From an uncultured Erysipelotrichaceae bacterium (lineage in GTDB: Bacteria > Bacillota_I > Bacilli_A > Erysipelotrichales > Erysipelotrichaceae): a stretch of DNA of 5,363 bases. Positions 1-5,363 of the stretch are shown here, one piece after another. The position numbers and the translations under genes are program-made. The notes under the pieces are model-generated. The model was not told where the DNA came from and ran no database searches. It worked only from the letters and a program-made list of their open reading frames with translations. Each line of letters starts with the position of its first letter. The stretch's first letter is position 1. The stretch is taken from positions 1 to 5,363 of the forward strand of contig CALBJM010000316.1 of NCBI GenBank assembly GCA_937893225.1, given 5' to 3'.

Positions 1-608
1 ACGATACTGCTAAAAAAGCCATTGAAACTTCATTAGCAAATCTTGGTTTAGAGTATTTAGACCTATATTTAGAACACCAAGCAATGGGAAATTATTTTGA
101 AGCCTATAGAGCTATGGAAGATGCTTATAAAACAGGTCTTTTAAAAGCAATTGGTATTTCTAATTTCTTCCCAGCTACATTGGCAAATTTCTGTGAAAAT
201 GTAGAAATAACACCTGCGGTCAACCAAGTAGAGCTGCATCCATTCTTTGCGCAGGAAAATGCTATTGCATTTATGAATAAAAGAGGTATCGTTCCTCAAG
301 CATGGGCTGCATTAGCTGAAGGAAAACATGGCATATTCACTGATACTGATCTAGTAGAAATTGGAAAGAAATATGGAAAATCAGCAGCTCAAGTTGCTTT
401 AAGATGGAATATTCAACGTGGTGTTTGTGTCACTGTAAAGAGTACAAAAAAAGAAAGAATGATAGAAAATCTAAATGTTTATGATTTTCAATTAACAGAT
501 GAAGAAATGCAATGCATCACAAACAAAACACTTGATCATTCAGAAATCATTAATCACTTTGATCCAGAATTAGTTGTATTTCTTAACAACAGAAAAATAC
601 ACGAATAG
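1..608 (+). CDS. Aldo/keto reductase, 5'-truncated by the window edge
   Basis: C-terminal two thirds of an NAD(P)H-dependent aldo/keto reductase (AKR, TIM barrel, cytosolic) that reduces carbonyls to alcohols; the substrate cannot be read from sequence. The frame is open from base 3 to the TAG at 606-608, giving 201 visible residues, so roughly 75-80 N-terminal residues, including the catalytic Asp, Tyr and Lys region, lie outside the window. The ATG at 84 is internal, because conserved AKR sequence (LGLEYLDLYLEHQ) precedes it. Visible family marks are the likely catalytic His (codon 75-77), the AIGISNF strand, NQVELHP, AEGKHGIF, the KYGKSAAQVALRW helix, the cofactor-side VKSTKKERMIENLNVYDF and the C-terminal DPELVVFLNNRKIH tail. 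Variations are a Glu just before the catalytic His, HQA for the usual HQP or HWP, and VTVKS for VIPKS. It is followed after 9 nt by a paralogous reductase. AKR assignment is secure; cofactor preference is not. Confidence 0.93.
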   Translation, partial: DTAKKAIETSLANLGLEYLDLYLEHQAMGNYFEAYRAMEDAYKTGLLKAIGISNFFPATLANFCENVEITPAVNQVELHPFFAQENAIAFMNKRGIVPQAWAALAEGKHGIFTDTDLVEIGKKYGKSAAQVALRWNIQRGVCVTVKSTKKERMIENLNVYDFQLTDEEMQCITNKTLDHSEIINHFDPELVVFLNNRKIHE

Positions 609-612
609 GAGG
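607..612 (+). promoter_or_regulatory. Ribosome binding site for the second reductase
   Basis: A perfect AGGAGG overlaps the TAG stop of the upstream reductase and sits 5 nt before the ATG at 618. It fixes the start and suggests the two reductases are translated from one message. Confidence 0.85.
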
Positions 613-617
613 ATATC

Positions 618-1475
618 ATGGAATACTTTACACTCAATAATGGCATTCAAATGCCAAAAAATGGACTAGGAACATTTTTAATGTCACCAAAAGAAGCTTA
701 TAATGCGGTTAGTGATGCATTGAAAGTTGGTGTTCGTCACATCGATACAGCCAATGGATACATGAATGAAAAAGCAGTTGGTCGTGCAATCAAAGACAGT
801 GGCGTAGACAGAAAAGACATTTTCCTCACAACAAAACTATGGCCATCCGTCTATGACAATGCTAATGCTATTGAAGAAACTCTAGAAAGACTAGACACTA
901 ACTACATTGACATGCTCATTCTTCACCAACCTGTATGTGATTATGTACATGCATATAAGATGATGGAAAAAGCATATAAGGAAGGTAAAGTAAAAGCTTT
1001 AGGTCTTTCAAATTTTACGCAAGAAAAAATACAAGAAATCCTAGATATTTGTGAAATTACACCACAATTATTAACTGTAGAATGCCACCCATATTATGTT
1101 CAAAAAGACTTACGTAACTTTTTAAAGCCATACAATATGATCATTGAAGCTTGGTATCCATTAGGACACGGTGATCACGCTATGCAAGAAGAACCAATTT
1201 TCAAGAAATTAAGTGAAAAATATGGTAAGACACCAGCACAAATCATCTTAAGATGGCATACACAATACGGTACAAGTGTTATCCCTGGTTCAAAGAATGT
1301 TGCACACATCCAAGAAAACAACGATCTCTATGACTTCACTCTCACAGATGAAGAAATGCAAGAAATCGACACACTAGATTGTGGAAAGCACTACTATACA
1401 CAAACACAAGAAGCATTAGACAAATACGCTTCTATTAAACCTAACTTTGCTGAACAAGGAGATGGAAATGAATAA
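618..1475 (+). CDS. Aldo/keto reductase, complete (2,5-diketogluconate reductase-like)
   Basis: A complete 285-residue NAD(P)H-dependent aldo/keto reductase, normal length for the AKR superfamily and closest in style to small bacterial AKR5-like enzymes. The full catalytic tetrad is visible: Asp43 and Tyr48 in HIDTANGY, Lys73 in TTKLW and His103 in LILHQP. Other family marks are ALGLSNF (127-133), VECHPYY (154-160), EAWYPLGHGD (177-186), the KYGKTPAQIILRW helix (201-213) and the cofactor loop VIPGSKN (221-227), followed by LYDFTLTDEEMQEI. VIPGSKN differs from the common VIPKS, in which the Lys contacts the 2'-phosphate of NADPH, so NADH/NADPH preference is uncertain. The start is set by AGGAGG 5 nt upstream. 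The gene is a diverged tandem paralogue of the reductase before it; both keep the same LTDEEMQ stretch near the C-terminus. Its last 8 nt overlap the next gene. The physiological substrate is unknown. Confidence 0.95.
   Translation: MEYFTLNNGIQMPKNGLGTFLMSPKEAYNAVSDALKVGVRHIDTANGYMNEKAVGRAIKDSGVDRKDIFLTTKLWPSVYDNANAIEETLERLDTNYIDMLILHQPVCDYVHAYKMMEKAYKEGKVKALGLSNFTQEKIQEILDICEITPQLLTVECHPYYVQKDLRNFLKPYNMIIEAWYPLGHGDHAMQEEPIFKKLSEKYGKTPAQIILRWHTQYGTSVIPGSKNVAHIQENNDLYDFTLTDEEMQEIDTLDCGKHYYTQTQEALDKYASIKPNFAEQGDGNE
1456..1461 (+). promoter_or_regulatory. Ribosome binding site deciding the NTF2-like start
   Basis: AAGGAG lies inside the 3' end of the reductase gene. Two in-frame ATGs follow: 1462 touches the site directly and 1468 has a 6-nt spacer. 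The spacing favours 1468. Confidence 0.75.
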
Positions 1476-1824
1476 AGAAGAAATCTTACAAGCATCTAAA
1501 CAATTCTGGGATGCTATGGAAAAAGCAGATGAAGCTGGCATGCGTGCTATAGCACATCCGGATTGTCGCTTTGTCCACATTGGTATTACATGTGGATTAG
1601 ATAAAGAAATTGCTTTTTATACTAATAAAGAATTTCAGCCAACAAGTGTTGTTATTCATTCACAAGATTGTCAAATCTTTGGTTCTACTGCAGTAGTCAT
1701 CACAGATTGTGATTATGCATTATTGTTGAATGGAGAAGAAACAAGTCATCATTTTTCTGTCACTGAAGTATATGACAATTCTAACAAACTAGTGCAGTTT
1801 TCTTTCACTGCTTTAGTATATTAA
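1468..1824 (+). CDS. NTF2/SnoaL-like (DUF4440-type) small protein
   Basis: A 118-residue protein of the NTF2-like cone-fold superfamily, probably cytosolic. The N-terminal helix pattern (FWDAMEKADEAGMRAI) leads into AHPDCRFVHIG (29-39), typical of the bacterial 'nuclear transport factor 2 family' proteins, followed by alternating strands ending in a VTEVYDNSNKLVQFSF hairpin. This fold serves as an enzyme (isomerase, dehydratase, cyclase) or a ligand-binding domain, and no catalytic set identifies a reaction here. The start is the ATG at 1468, 6 nt after AAGGAG. An ATG at 1462 and a TTG at 1447 are also in frame but poorly placed. The first 8 nt overlap the reductase stop (ATGAATAA), pointing to translational coupling. 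Being third in a run with two carbonyl reductases suggests a role in the same small-molecule conversion, which is inference. It ends just before the shared terminator. Confidence 0.82.
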   Translation: MNKEEILQASKQFWDAMEKADEAGMRAIAHPDCRFVHIGITCGLDKEIAFYTNKEFQPTSVVIHSQDCQIFGSTAVVITDCDYALLLNGEETSHHFSVTEVYDNSNKLVQFSFTALVY

Positions 1825-1828
1825 TGAA

Positions 1829-1865
1829 AAAAAATTCACATCCTGCAAATAGGTGTGAATTTTTT
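1829..1865. terminator. Bidirectional rho-independent terminator between convergent clusters
   Basis: A hairpin forms from 1829-1844 and 1851-1865 with a 6-nt loop (GCAAAT). The core pairs ATTCACA with TGTGAAT, then CCT with AGG across a single unpaired T at 1841. The arms continue as an A-tract on the left and a T-tract on the right, so either strand gives a stem followed by a U-run. It lies 5 nt past the NTF2-like stop and touches the TAA stop of the capA-like gene (1864-1866), so it can end both transcripts. Confidence 0.85.
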
Positions 1866-3072
1866 AATTCCAAAGATTTCCAAATTCAATTGTATTGTCC
1901 AATGAAGTAACAATTGCTTTAGATGCATCATACAACTCCTGTACAGTGTTGTAGTCTTTATTACATTCTTGATTTTGTAACTGTTCATCTGTGACATTTT
2001 TCAATGGTTGTACTTTTATGTTATAACGCAAAGCTGGATATGTACCTTCCATAGTTGTGTATGTTAGATTAGCTTGCACATTATCAATAATGATCGTCCC
2101 ATCTTCTTTTTTTGTAATGTCTAGTCCTGCACAAAGGCCAACTAAATTTTCTTGGTTCAATTGTGTACTAACAAGATTTCCCATAGCATAGAAAACTGGT
2201 TTGTTGTTGACCCATTGAAATGGTTGAATCACATGTGGATGATTGCCTACAATAACATCTGCACCTGCTTGTGTAAGTTCATCCGCAAGTGTACATTGCG
2301 TATCATTGACTTCATGAGAATATTCAGTTCCCCAATGCATAGAAACAATTACGACATCATTTTCACTTTTTGCTTGCTTTACTTTATCAAGCATTTCTTG
2401 TTCATGCCCTGGAAAATAATTTACTTCCCAAGAATAGTCTTCTGCTATGCCATTTGTATGTTCACAATATGCAAGAAATGCAACTTTAATGCCATTGACT
2501 TCCATAGAAGGAATAGTATTATACTCTTCTTCACTACTATTTGTTCCACTCATCAATACATTACTTTGACTATTCCAAAACTCTCTAGAGCTCTGTACAC
2601 CTGTAAAACCTTTATCCAAACAATGATTATTTGCGGTTGAAATAAGATTAAAACCTTTACTAACCATATAACTGCCAAACTCTTTCGGCGAATTGAATGT
2701 TGGATATCCACTAAGGCCTAATTCTGTACCACCTAGTATAGTTTCTTGATTGTAATATGCTAGATCATACTTTGAAACTACATTGAGCACATCATCTAAT
2801 TGTTTGCCGAAATCATATGTTCCATCTGCATTTTGTGCATCTGTGTATACAGAGTCATGCAAAAGACCATCTCCTGTTAAAAATAAATGTATTTTATTCT
2901 CTTTGGTTTCTGGTGTGGTGGAAGTTGCTTCTTGTTTTGGCTTTGTTTGCATTACTTTTTTTGTAGTACAAGATATCACAAAACCTCCAAAGCCAAAAAC
3001 AACAAGAACAGCCACTACTACAATAAGTAAGTTACCAACTTTTAATTTTCTTTTTCGCTTTCTAGTCGGCAT
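1864..3072 (-). CDS. CapA/PgsA-like metallophosphatase-fold protein, membrane-anchored
   Basis: A 402-residue protein of the CapA family (bacterial capsule synthesis protein PGA_cap), named for poly-gamma-glutamate capsule proteins; many members are in bacteria without such a capsule. The start is the ATG at 3072: GGAGG lies 5 nt upstream and a basic stretch (RKRKRKLK, 4-11) and hydrophobic segment (12-34) follow at once. VISC at 32-35 fits a lipobox, so Cys35 may be lipidated; otherwise the segment is a plain anchor. A Thr/Lys/Glu-rich linker (36-60) precedes the domain. Family motifs run in order: LTGDGLLHD (65-73), YNQE (107-110), ANNHCLDKG (147-155), MHWGTEY (245-251), GADVIVGNHPHVIQP (270-284) and FYAMGNLV. 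NQE and NHPH stand where NLE and HHPH are more usual. It overlaps the upstream carboxypeptidase gene by 11 nt. A cell-surface role is likely; the substrate is unknown. No capB/capC-like genes are in view, so polyglutamate synthesis is not supported. Confidence 0.9.
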   Translation of the reverse strand: MPTRKRKRKLKVGNLLIVVVAVLVVFGFGGFVISCTTKKVMQTKPKQEATSTTPETKENKIHLFLTGDGLLHDSVYTDAQNADGTYDFGKQLDDVLNVVSKYDLAYYNQETILGGTELGLSGYPTFNSPKEFGSYMVSKGFNLISTANNHCLDKGFTGVQSSREFWNSQSNVLMSGTNSSEEEYNTIPSMEVNGIKVAFLAYCEHTNGIAEDYSWEVNYFPGHEQEMLDKVKQAKSENDVVIVSMHWGTEYSHEVNDTQCTLADELTQAGADVIVGNHPHVIQPFQWVNNKPVFYAMGNLVSTQLNQENLVGLCAGLDITKKEDGTIIIDNVQANLTYTTMEGTYPALRYNIKVQPLKNVTDEQLQNQECNKDYNTVQELYDASKAIVTSLDNTIEFGNLWN

Positions 3073-3835
3073 AGTTGCCTCCAGCAATACCATAGAATTC
3101 TTCCATTGTTTCATTTGGATCGGTATTGTATAGAGCAGTTGCCTCTTCTACACCAATATATCTAAAATGCCATGGCTCATACATATATCCAGTTATGTCT
3201 TGCTTATCTTTTGGATAACGCATGACAAATCCATATTCATGTGCGTGTTGTGCTAGCCATTGTCCTTCTGCAGTATTTTCAAAATCTTGATTCAAATAAT
3301 AACTATTCGCTTCACAAGAAATATCTGCAGCTAGCCCTGTTTGATGATCAGAATACCCTGGTCTTGAACTATATGTATCTGCAGCTTCTTGCCCATCTCT
3401 TTCTACATACCCATTGTATAGCTGCGATTGAAAGTCTTCACTGCGATATGCTGTTGTCACAACAGGATATACGCCTTCTGCATTAGCTGCAGAAAACATA
3501 TTCGTTATAGCATCACTTGCTTCTTGTTTCATTTGTACATCTCCATACGCTGTAGCAACAGTCAAAGAAACAAGATCTGAAGGCACATACCCATCTGGAA
3601 GCTTGTGTTTTTTATTGGCAAAAATCAATACGCTGTCTGTACTTGTAAATCTAGGATCTGATTCTGGATCGATTGTTGGCTCAGGTGTAGTAACTTGCGT
3701 TGCTTCTGGCGTATTTTCAATTACAGAAGTATCTTTAGAAATGTCTTTTCCACTGTCTTTGATGAGCATAATACCAATCAATCCAGTTAAAAGTACAAAC
3801 ATGACAATAAATGTAATAAATAATTTTTTTGTCAT
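3062..3835 (-). CDS. VanY-type D-alanyl-D-alanine carboxypeptidase (peptidase M15B)
   Basis: A 257-residue zinc D,D-carboxypeptidase of the VanY/M15B family, which removes the terminal D-Ala from peptidoglycan stem peptides outside the membrane. MTKK and a hydrophobic segment (5-25) form an N-terminal anchor with no lipobox Cys. A Thr/Pro/Glu-rich linker (26-62) leads to the catalytic domain. The family motifs are complete: TAYRSEDFQ (128-136), the SxHxxGxAxD signature (Ser162 to Asp171, in RPGYSDHQTGLAADI) supplying zinc ligands His164 and Asp171, and EPWHFRYIG (220-228) with catalytic Glu220 and third ligand His223. Start 3835 is chosen because GAGAG sits 8 nt upstream and the signal segment begins at once; the ATG at 3850 is an alternative adding five residues. 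The gene follows mtnN by about 19 nt and overlaps the capA-like gene by 11 nt. No vanR/S/H/A/X genes are in view, so this is read as a housekeeping wall-trimming enzyme, not a resistance determinant. Confidence 0.92.
   Translation of the reverse strand: MTKKLFITFIVMFVLLTGLIGIMLIKDSGKDISKDTSVIENTPEATQVTTPEPTIDPESDPRFTSTDSVLIFANKKHKLPDGYVPSDLVSLTVATAYGDVQMKQEASDAITNMFSAANAEGVYPVVTTAYRSEDFQSQLYNGYVERDGQEAADTYSSRPGYSDHQTGLAADISCEANSYYLNQDFENTAEGQWLAQHAHEYGFVMRYPKDKQDITGYMYEPWHFRYIGVEEATALYNTDPNETMEEFYGIAGGNYAD
3078..3082 (-). promoter_or_regulatory. Ribosome binding site fixing the capA-like start
   Basis: On the minus strand GGAGG lies 5 nt before the ATG at 3072, inside the end of the carboxypeptidase gene. 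It favours this start over the in-frame ATG at 3114, which would add 14 residues before the signal segment. Confidence 0.8.
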
Positions 3836-3843
3836 TGCAATTA

Positions 3844-3848
3844 CTCTC
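3844..3848 (-). promoter_or_regulatory. Weak ribosome binding site for the carboxypeptidase
   Basis: GAGAG on the minus strand lies 8 nt before the ATG at 3835. It is the only reasonably spaced site. AAGG further upstream is only 2 nt from the alternative ATG at 3850. The site is weaker than those of its neighbours, suggesting lower translation or coupling to mtnN. Confidence 0.5.
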
Positions 3849-3854
3849 ATTACC

Positions 3855-4556
3855 TTAGGCATGCATATTCGCAATCATATACTCAACGATCTTAGAACAA
3901 TGAATTGCTGCTTTTGCCTCAAATTCATCATACGTAATCTGTGACTCTTCATCTGCTTTATCTGAAATCGCACGAATAATGACAAATGGAAGCTGATTCA
4001 AATATGCTGCTTCCGCAATTGCACAACCTTCCATTTCCGTACACTCTGCATGAAAGTTTTCTCTGATCCAATTCTTCTTTTCTTTTTCACAAATGAATTG
4101 ATCCCCTGTAGCAATTCTTCCTTCAAACACATTTACTTCAGGTGCAGCCTTCTCAACAGCTTCTTTTGCTAATTGTCTTAATGTAGGATCTGCCGCAAAA
4201 GACACTGTACCCATACCAGGCACTTCTCCTAATGCATATCCAAAGTTTATCGCATTAACATCATGGAAAATTGCATCTGTAGAAACTACAACATCTCCTA
4301 CATTGATGTCATTATTCAAAGAACCCGCAACACCAGTATTCAAAACATGCGTTACTCCAAACACATCCTTTAACACTTGTACACACATACCAGCTCTTAC
4401 TTTACCAATTCCACACTGTACAACAACAACATCTGTATTTCCAATTTTTCCATCAAAATATTCTTGAGATGCAATTGTTTTTGTAGCAGTTATCTCCATA
4501 ACTTCTTTTAAATGTGCAACTTCAACATCCATTGCTCCAATAATACCAATCTTCAT
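3855..4556 (-). CDS. mtnN: 5'-methylthioadenosine/S-adenosylhomocysteine nucleosidase
   Basis: A 233-residue cytosolic nucleosidase (MtnN, also called Pfs), full length for the family. It cleaves S-adenosylhomocysteine to adenine and S-ribosylhomocysteine, and methylthioadenosine to adenine and methylthioribose. The protein opens with the hallmark MKIGIIGAMDVEV, placing acid/base Glu12 as in E. coli MtnN. The phosphorylase-fold loop NTGVAGSLN is at 73-81, GRIATGDQFI at 146-155, TEMEGCAIAEAAY at 173-185 with Glu176 (equivalent to Glu174), and RAISDKAD at 195-202 with Asp199 (equivalent to Asp197). The start is set by AAGGAGG 7 nt upstream, overlapping the luxS stop. It sits 12 nt after luxS, whose enzyme uses its product, so the two enzymes make an uninterrupted route from S-adenosylhomocysteine to homocysteine. 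This is a confident assignment. Confidence 0.97.
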   Translation of the reverse strand: MKIGIIGAMDVEVAHLKEVMEITATKTIASQEYFDGKIGNTDVVVVQCGIGKVRAGMCVQVLKDVFGVTHVLNTGVAGSLNNDINVGDVVVSTDAIFHDVNAINFGYALGEVPGMGTVSFAADPTLRQLAKEAVEKAAPEVNVFEGRIATGDQFICEKEKKNWIRENFHAECTEMEGCAIAEAAYLNQLPFVIIRAISDKADEESQITYDEFEAKAAIHCSKIVEYMIANMHA

Positions 4557-4563
4557 GTTTATT

Positions 4564-4569
4564 CCTCCT
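4564..4569 (-). promoter_or_regulatory. Ribosome binding site for mtnN
   Basis: A perfect AGGAGG on the minus strand, 7 nt before the ATG at 4556. Its first base overlaps the final base of the luxS stop codon. Confidence 0.85.
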
Positions 4570-5048
4570 TATTGCGGATACACAAGATGTCTTTCATCAA
4601 TGTGCTCCAATGTATTTTTTAAATATCGATTTGCCCAATATTTTGCCATATTCAAATTCTGATCAGAATAATTACCACACTCTTTTGGAGTAGCCCCTGG
4701 AATATCCCCTTCAAAATTACAAACAAAAGCAAACAATTCTTTTACAAGTTCCACTACATCTTTACTATCTAAATCACCATGTAAAATCATATAAAAACCA
4801 GTTCTGCAACCCATTGGTCCAAAATACACTGTCTTTTCTTTCCATTCTGCGTGATTTCTTAAAAATGTTGCCCCTAAGTGTTCAATCGTATGTACTTCTG
4901 CAGTAGACATAACAGGTTCTTTATTTGGCGTTGTTAAACGCAAATCAAAAGTTGTTAAAACTTCATTTCCTACCTTATCTTTTCTAGACACATAAATGCC
5001 TGGCTCTAGCTTTAAATGATCAATCGTAAAACTCGCAATTCTTTCCAT
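4569..5048 (-). CDS. luxS: S-ribosylhomocysteine lyase
   Basis: A 159-residue cytosolic metalloenzyme, normal LuxS length. It splits S-ribosylhomocysteine to homocysteine and 4,5-dihydroxy-2,3-pentanedione (DPD), which cyclises to autoinducer-2. All key residues are visible: the HxxEH metal motif with His53, Glu56 and His57 (in AEVHTIEHLGATFLRN), the active-site Cys81 in GPMGCRTGFY, and the third metal ligand Cys124 in ATPKECGNYSDQNL. The FTIDHLKLEPGIYVSRKD opening also matches the family. The ATG overlaps the Nudix stop by one base (TAATG), and GAGAGAGG ends 9 nt upstream inside the Nudix gene, so translation is probably coupled. It is followed by mtnN, the enzyme supplying its substrate. 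Whether AI-2 is used as a signal or is only a by-product of methyl-cycle recycling cannot be told here, since no AI-2 receptor or transporter is in the window. Confidence 0.98.
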   Translation of the reverse strand: MERIASFTIDHLKLEPGIYVSRKDKVGNEVLTTFDLRLTTPNKEPVMSTAEVHTIEHLGATFLRNHAEWKEKTVYFGPMGCRTGFYMILHGDLDSKDVVELVKELFAFVCNFEGDIPGATPKECGNYSDQNLNMAKYWANRYLKNTLEHIDERHLVYPQ

Positions 5049-5363
5049 TAAATATTACCTCTCTCTTTATTTTCTTTCACTAGGAAAGTCATTCCTATCG
5101 TTTTTGCATCATGGATTTTTCCTTGTAAAATCATATCTGTTATTTCATCCAAAGAAAATTTAGAAACATTGATATTTTCATCACTATCTAAATGCTGACC
5201 AACAAAACGCCCTTTCTTAGCATAATACATTCCTATTGTCTCATTATCATAAGCTGGTGTAGGATACATTAAACCAAGATATTTCCAATCTGTACCTTCA
5301 TACCCTGTTTCTTCGATTACTTCTCTTTGCGCAGTAAGCAAATCTTCTTCCCCTTTTTCTCTT
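5048..5363 (-). CDS. Nudix hydrolase, ADP-ribose pyrophosphatase-like, N-terminus beyond the window
   Basis: The C-terminal 104 residues of a cytosolic Nudix hydrolase. The frame runs to the right edge without a start. The Nudix box is cut at its beginning, but its diagnostic half is present: GEE followed by the REVIEETGY helix, which carries the metal-binding glutamates. Downstream, YPTPAYDNETIGMYYAKK, an acidic LDSDENINVSKFSLDEI strand and ILQGKIHDAKTIGMTFLV match bacterial ADP-ribose pyrophosphatases (NudF-like), which convert ADP-ribose to AMP and ribose 5-phosphate. Family members are about 170-200 residues, so nearly half is missing. A TTG at 5341 falls inside the Nudix box and is not a real start. 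The TAA stop overlaps the luxS ATG by one base, so the gene is almost certainly in the same operon. Nudix membership is secure; ADP-ribose specificity is inferred from C-terminal resemblance. Confidence 0.9.
   Translation of the reverse strand, partial: REKGEEDLLTAQREVIEETGYEGTDWKYLGLMYPTPAYDNETIGMYYAKKGRFVGQHLDSDENINVSKFSLDEITDMILQGKIHDAKTIGMTFLVKENKERGNI
5058..5065 (-). promoter_or_regulatory. Ribosome binding site for luxS inside the Nudix gene
   Basis: GAGAGAGG on the minus strand lies 9 nt before the luxS ATG and within the final codons of the Nudix gene, consistent with translational coupling through the TAATG junction. Confidence 0.65.

Noticed and set aside
84..608. First reductase starting at the ATG at 84
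   Set aside because: Conserved AKR sequence, including the likely catalytic His, lies upstream in the same frame up to the window edge.
2152..2640. Plus-strand open frame of 162 codons
   Set aside because: Lies wholly antisense to the CapA-like gene, whose family motifs are intact; its translation is Cys/Ile/Phe-rich and resembles no family I know.
1864..3072. CapA-like gene as evidence of a poly-gamma-glutamate capsule
   Set aside because: The synthase genes (capB/capC type) are not in view, and the family is widespread in non-capsulated bacteria.
2783..3133. Plus-strand open frame of 116 codons
   Set aside because: Antisense to the start of the CapA-like gene; its hydrophobic part is the mirror of the real signal segment.
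3241..3486. Plus-strand open frame of 81 codons
   Set aside because: Antisense to the catalytic domain of the VanY-like gene, with no recognisable domain.
3062..3835. VanY gene as part of a glycopeptide-resistance cluster
   Set aside because: No van ligase, dehydrogenase, dipeptidase or two-component genes are present; the neighbours are methyl-cycle and CapA-like genes.
3603..3944. Plus-strand open frame of 113 codons
   Set aside because: Antisense to the VanY-like anchor and the mtnN end; both real genes are confirmed by motifs.
5048..5341. Nudix protein starting at the TTG at 5341
   Set aside because: This codon falls inside the Nudix box, and the frame stays open with matching residues to the edge.

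Overview
The window is AT-rich, densely coded bacterial DNA. Shine-Dalgarno sites are strong AGGAGG types, genes are short, overlapping or closely spaced, and all tryptophans use TGG. This fits a low-GC Bacillota (Firmicutes). The gene set and protein style recall gut or oral Erysipelotrichales-like or related anaerobes, but that placement is inference only.

The layout is two convergent gene clusters meeting at one hairpin. The plus-strand cluster (left edge to about 1824) holds two tandem aldo/keto reductases, the first cut by the window edge, followed by a small NTF2/SnoaL-like (DUF4440-type) protein whose start overlaps the end of the second reductase. Gene spacing of 9 nt and an 8-nt overlap argue for one transcript. 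The minus-strand cluster (right edge down to 1864) reads, in order of transcription: Nudix hydrolase (5' part missing), luxS, mtnN/pfs, a VanY-type D,D-carboxypeptidase, and a CapA-like membrane-anchored protein. Spacing is 1-nt overlap, 12-nt gap, about 19-nt gap and 11-nt overlap, so these five genes look like a single operon whose promoter lies outside the window. A bulged A/T-flanked hairpin at about 1829-1865 can end both transcripts.

The biochemical core of the minus cluster is clear. MtnN/Pfs splits S-adenosylhomocysteine to S-ribosylhomocysteine and adenine, and LuxS splits S-ribosylhomocysteine to homocysteine and DPD, the precursor of autoinducer-2. The Nudix protein resembles ADP-ribose pyrophosphatases. 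The last two genes encode extracytoplasmic proteins: a zinc D,D-carypeptidase-family (VanY, M15B) carboxypeptidase with an N-terminal membrane anchor, and a CapA/PgsA-like metallophosphatase-fold protein with a possible lipobox. Their linkage to the methyl-cycle/AI-2 genes is the least expected feature of the window.

There are no gene-free stretches over 300 bases. I saw no RNA genes, CRISPR arrays, mobile elements or long repeats, and nothing that amounts to a clearly undescribed system.
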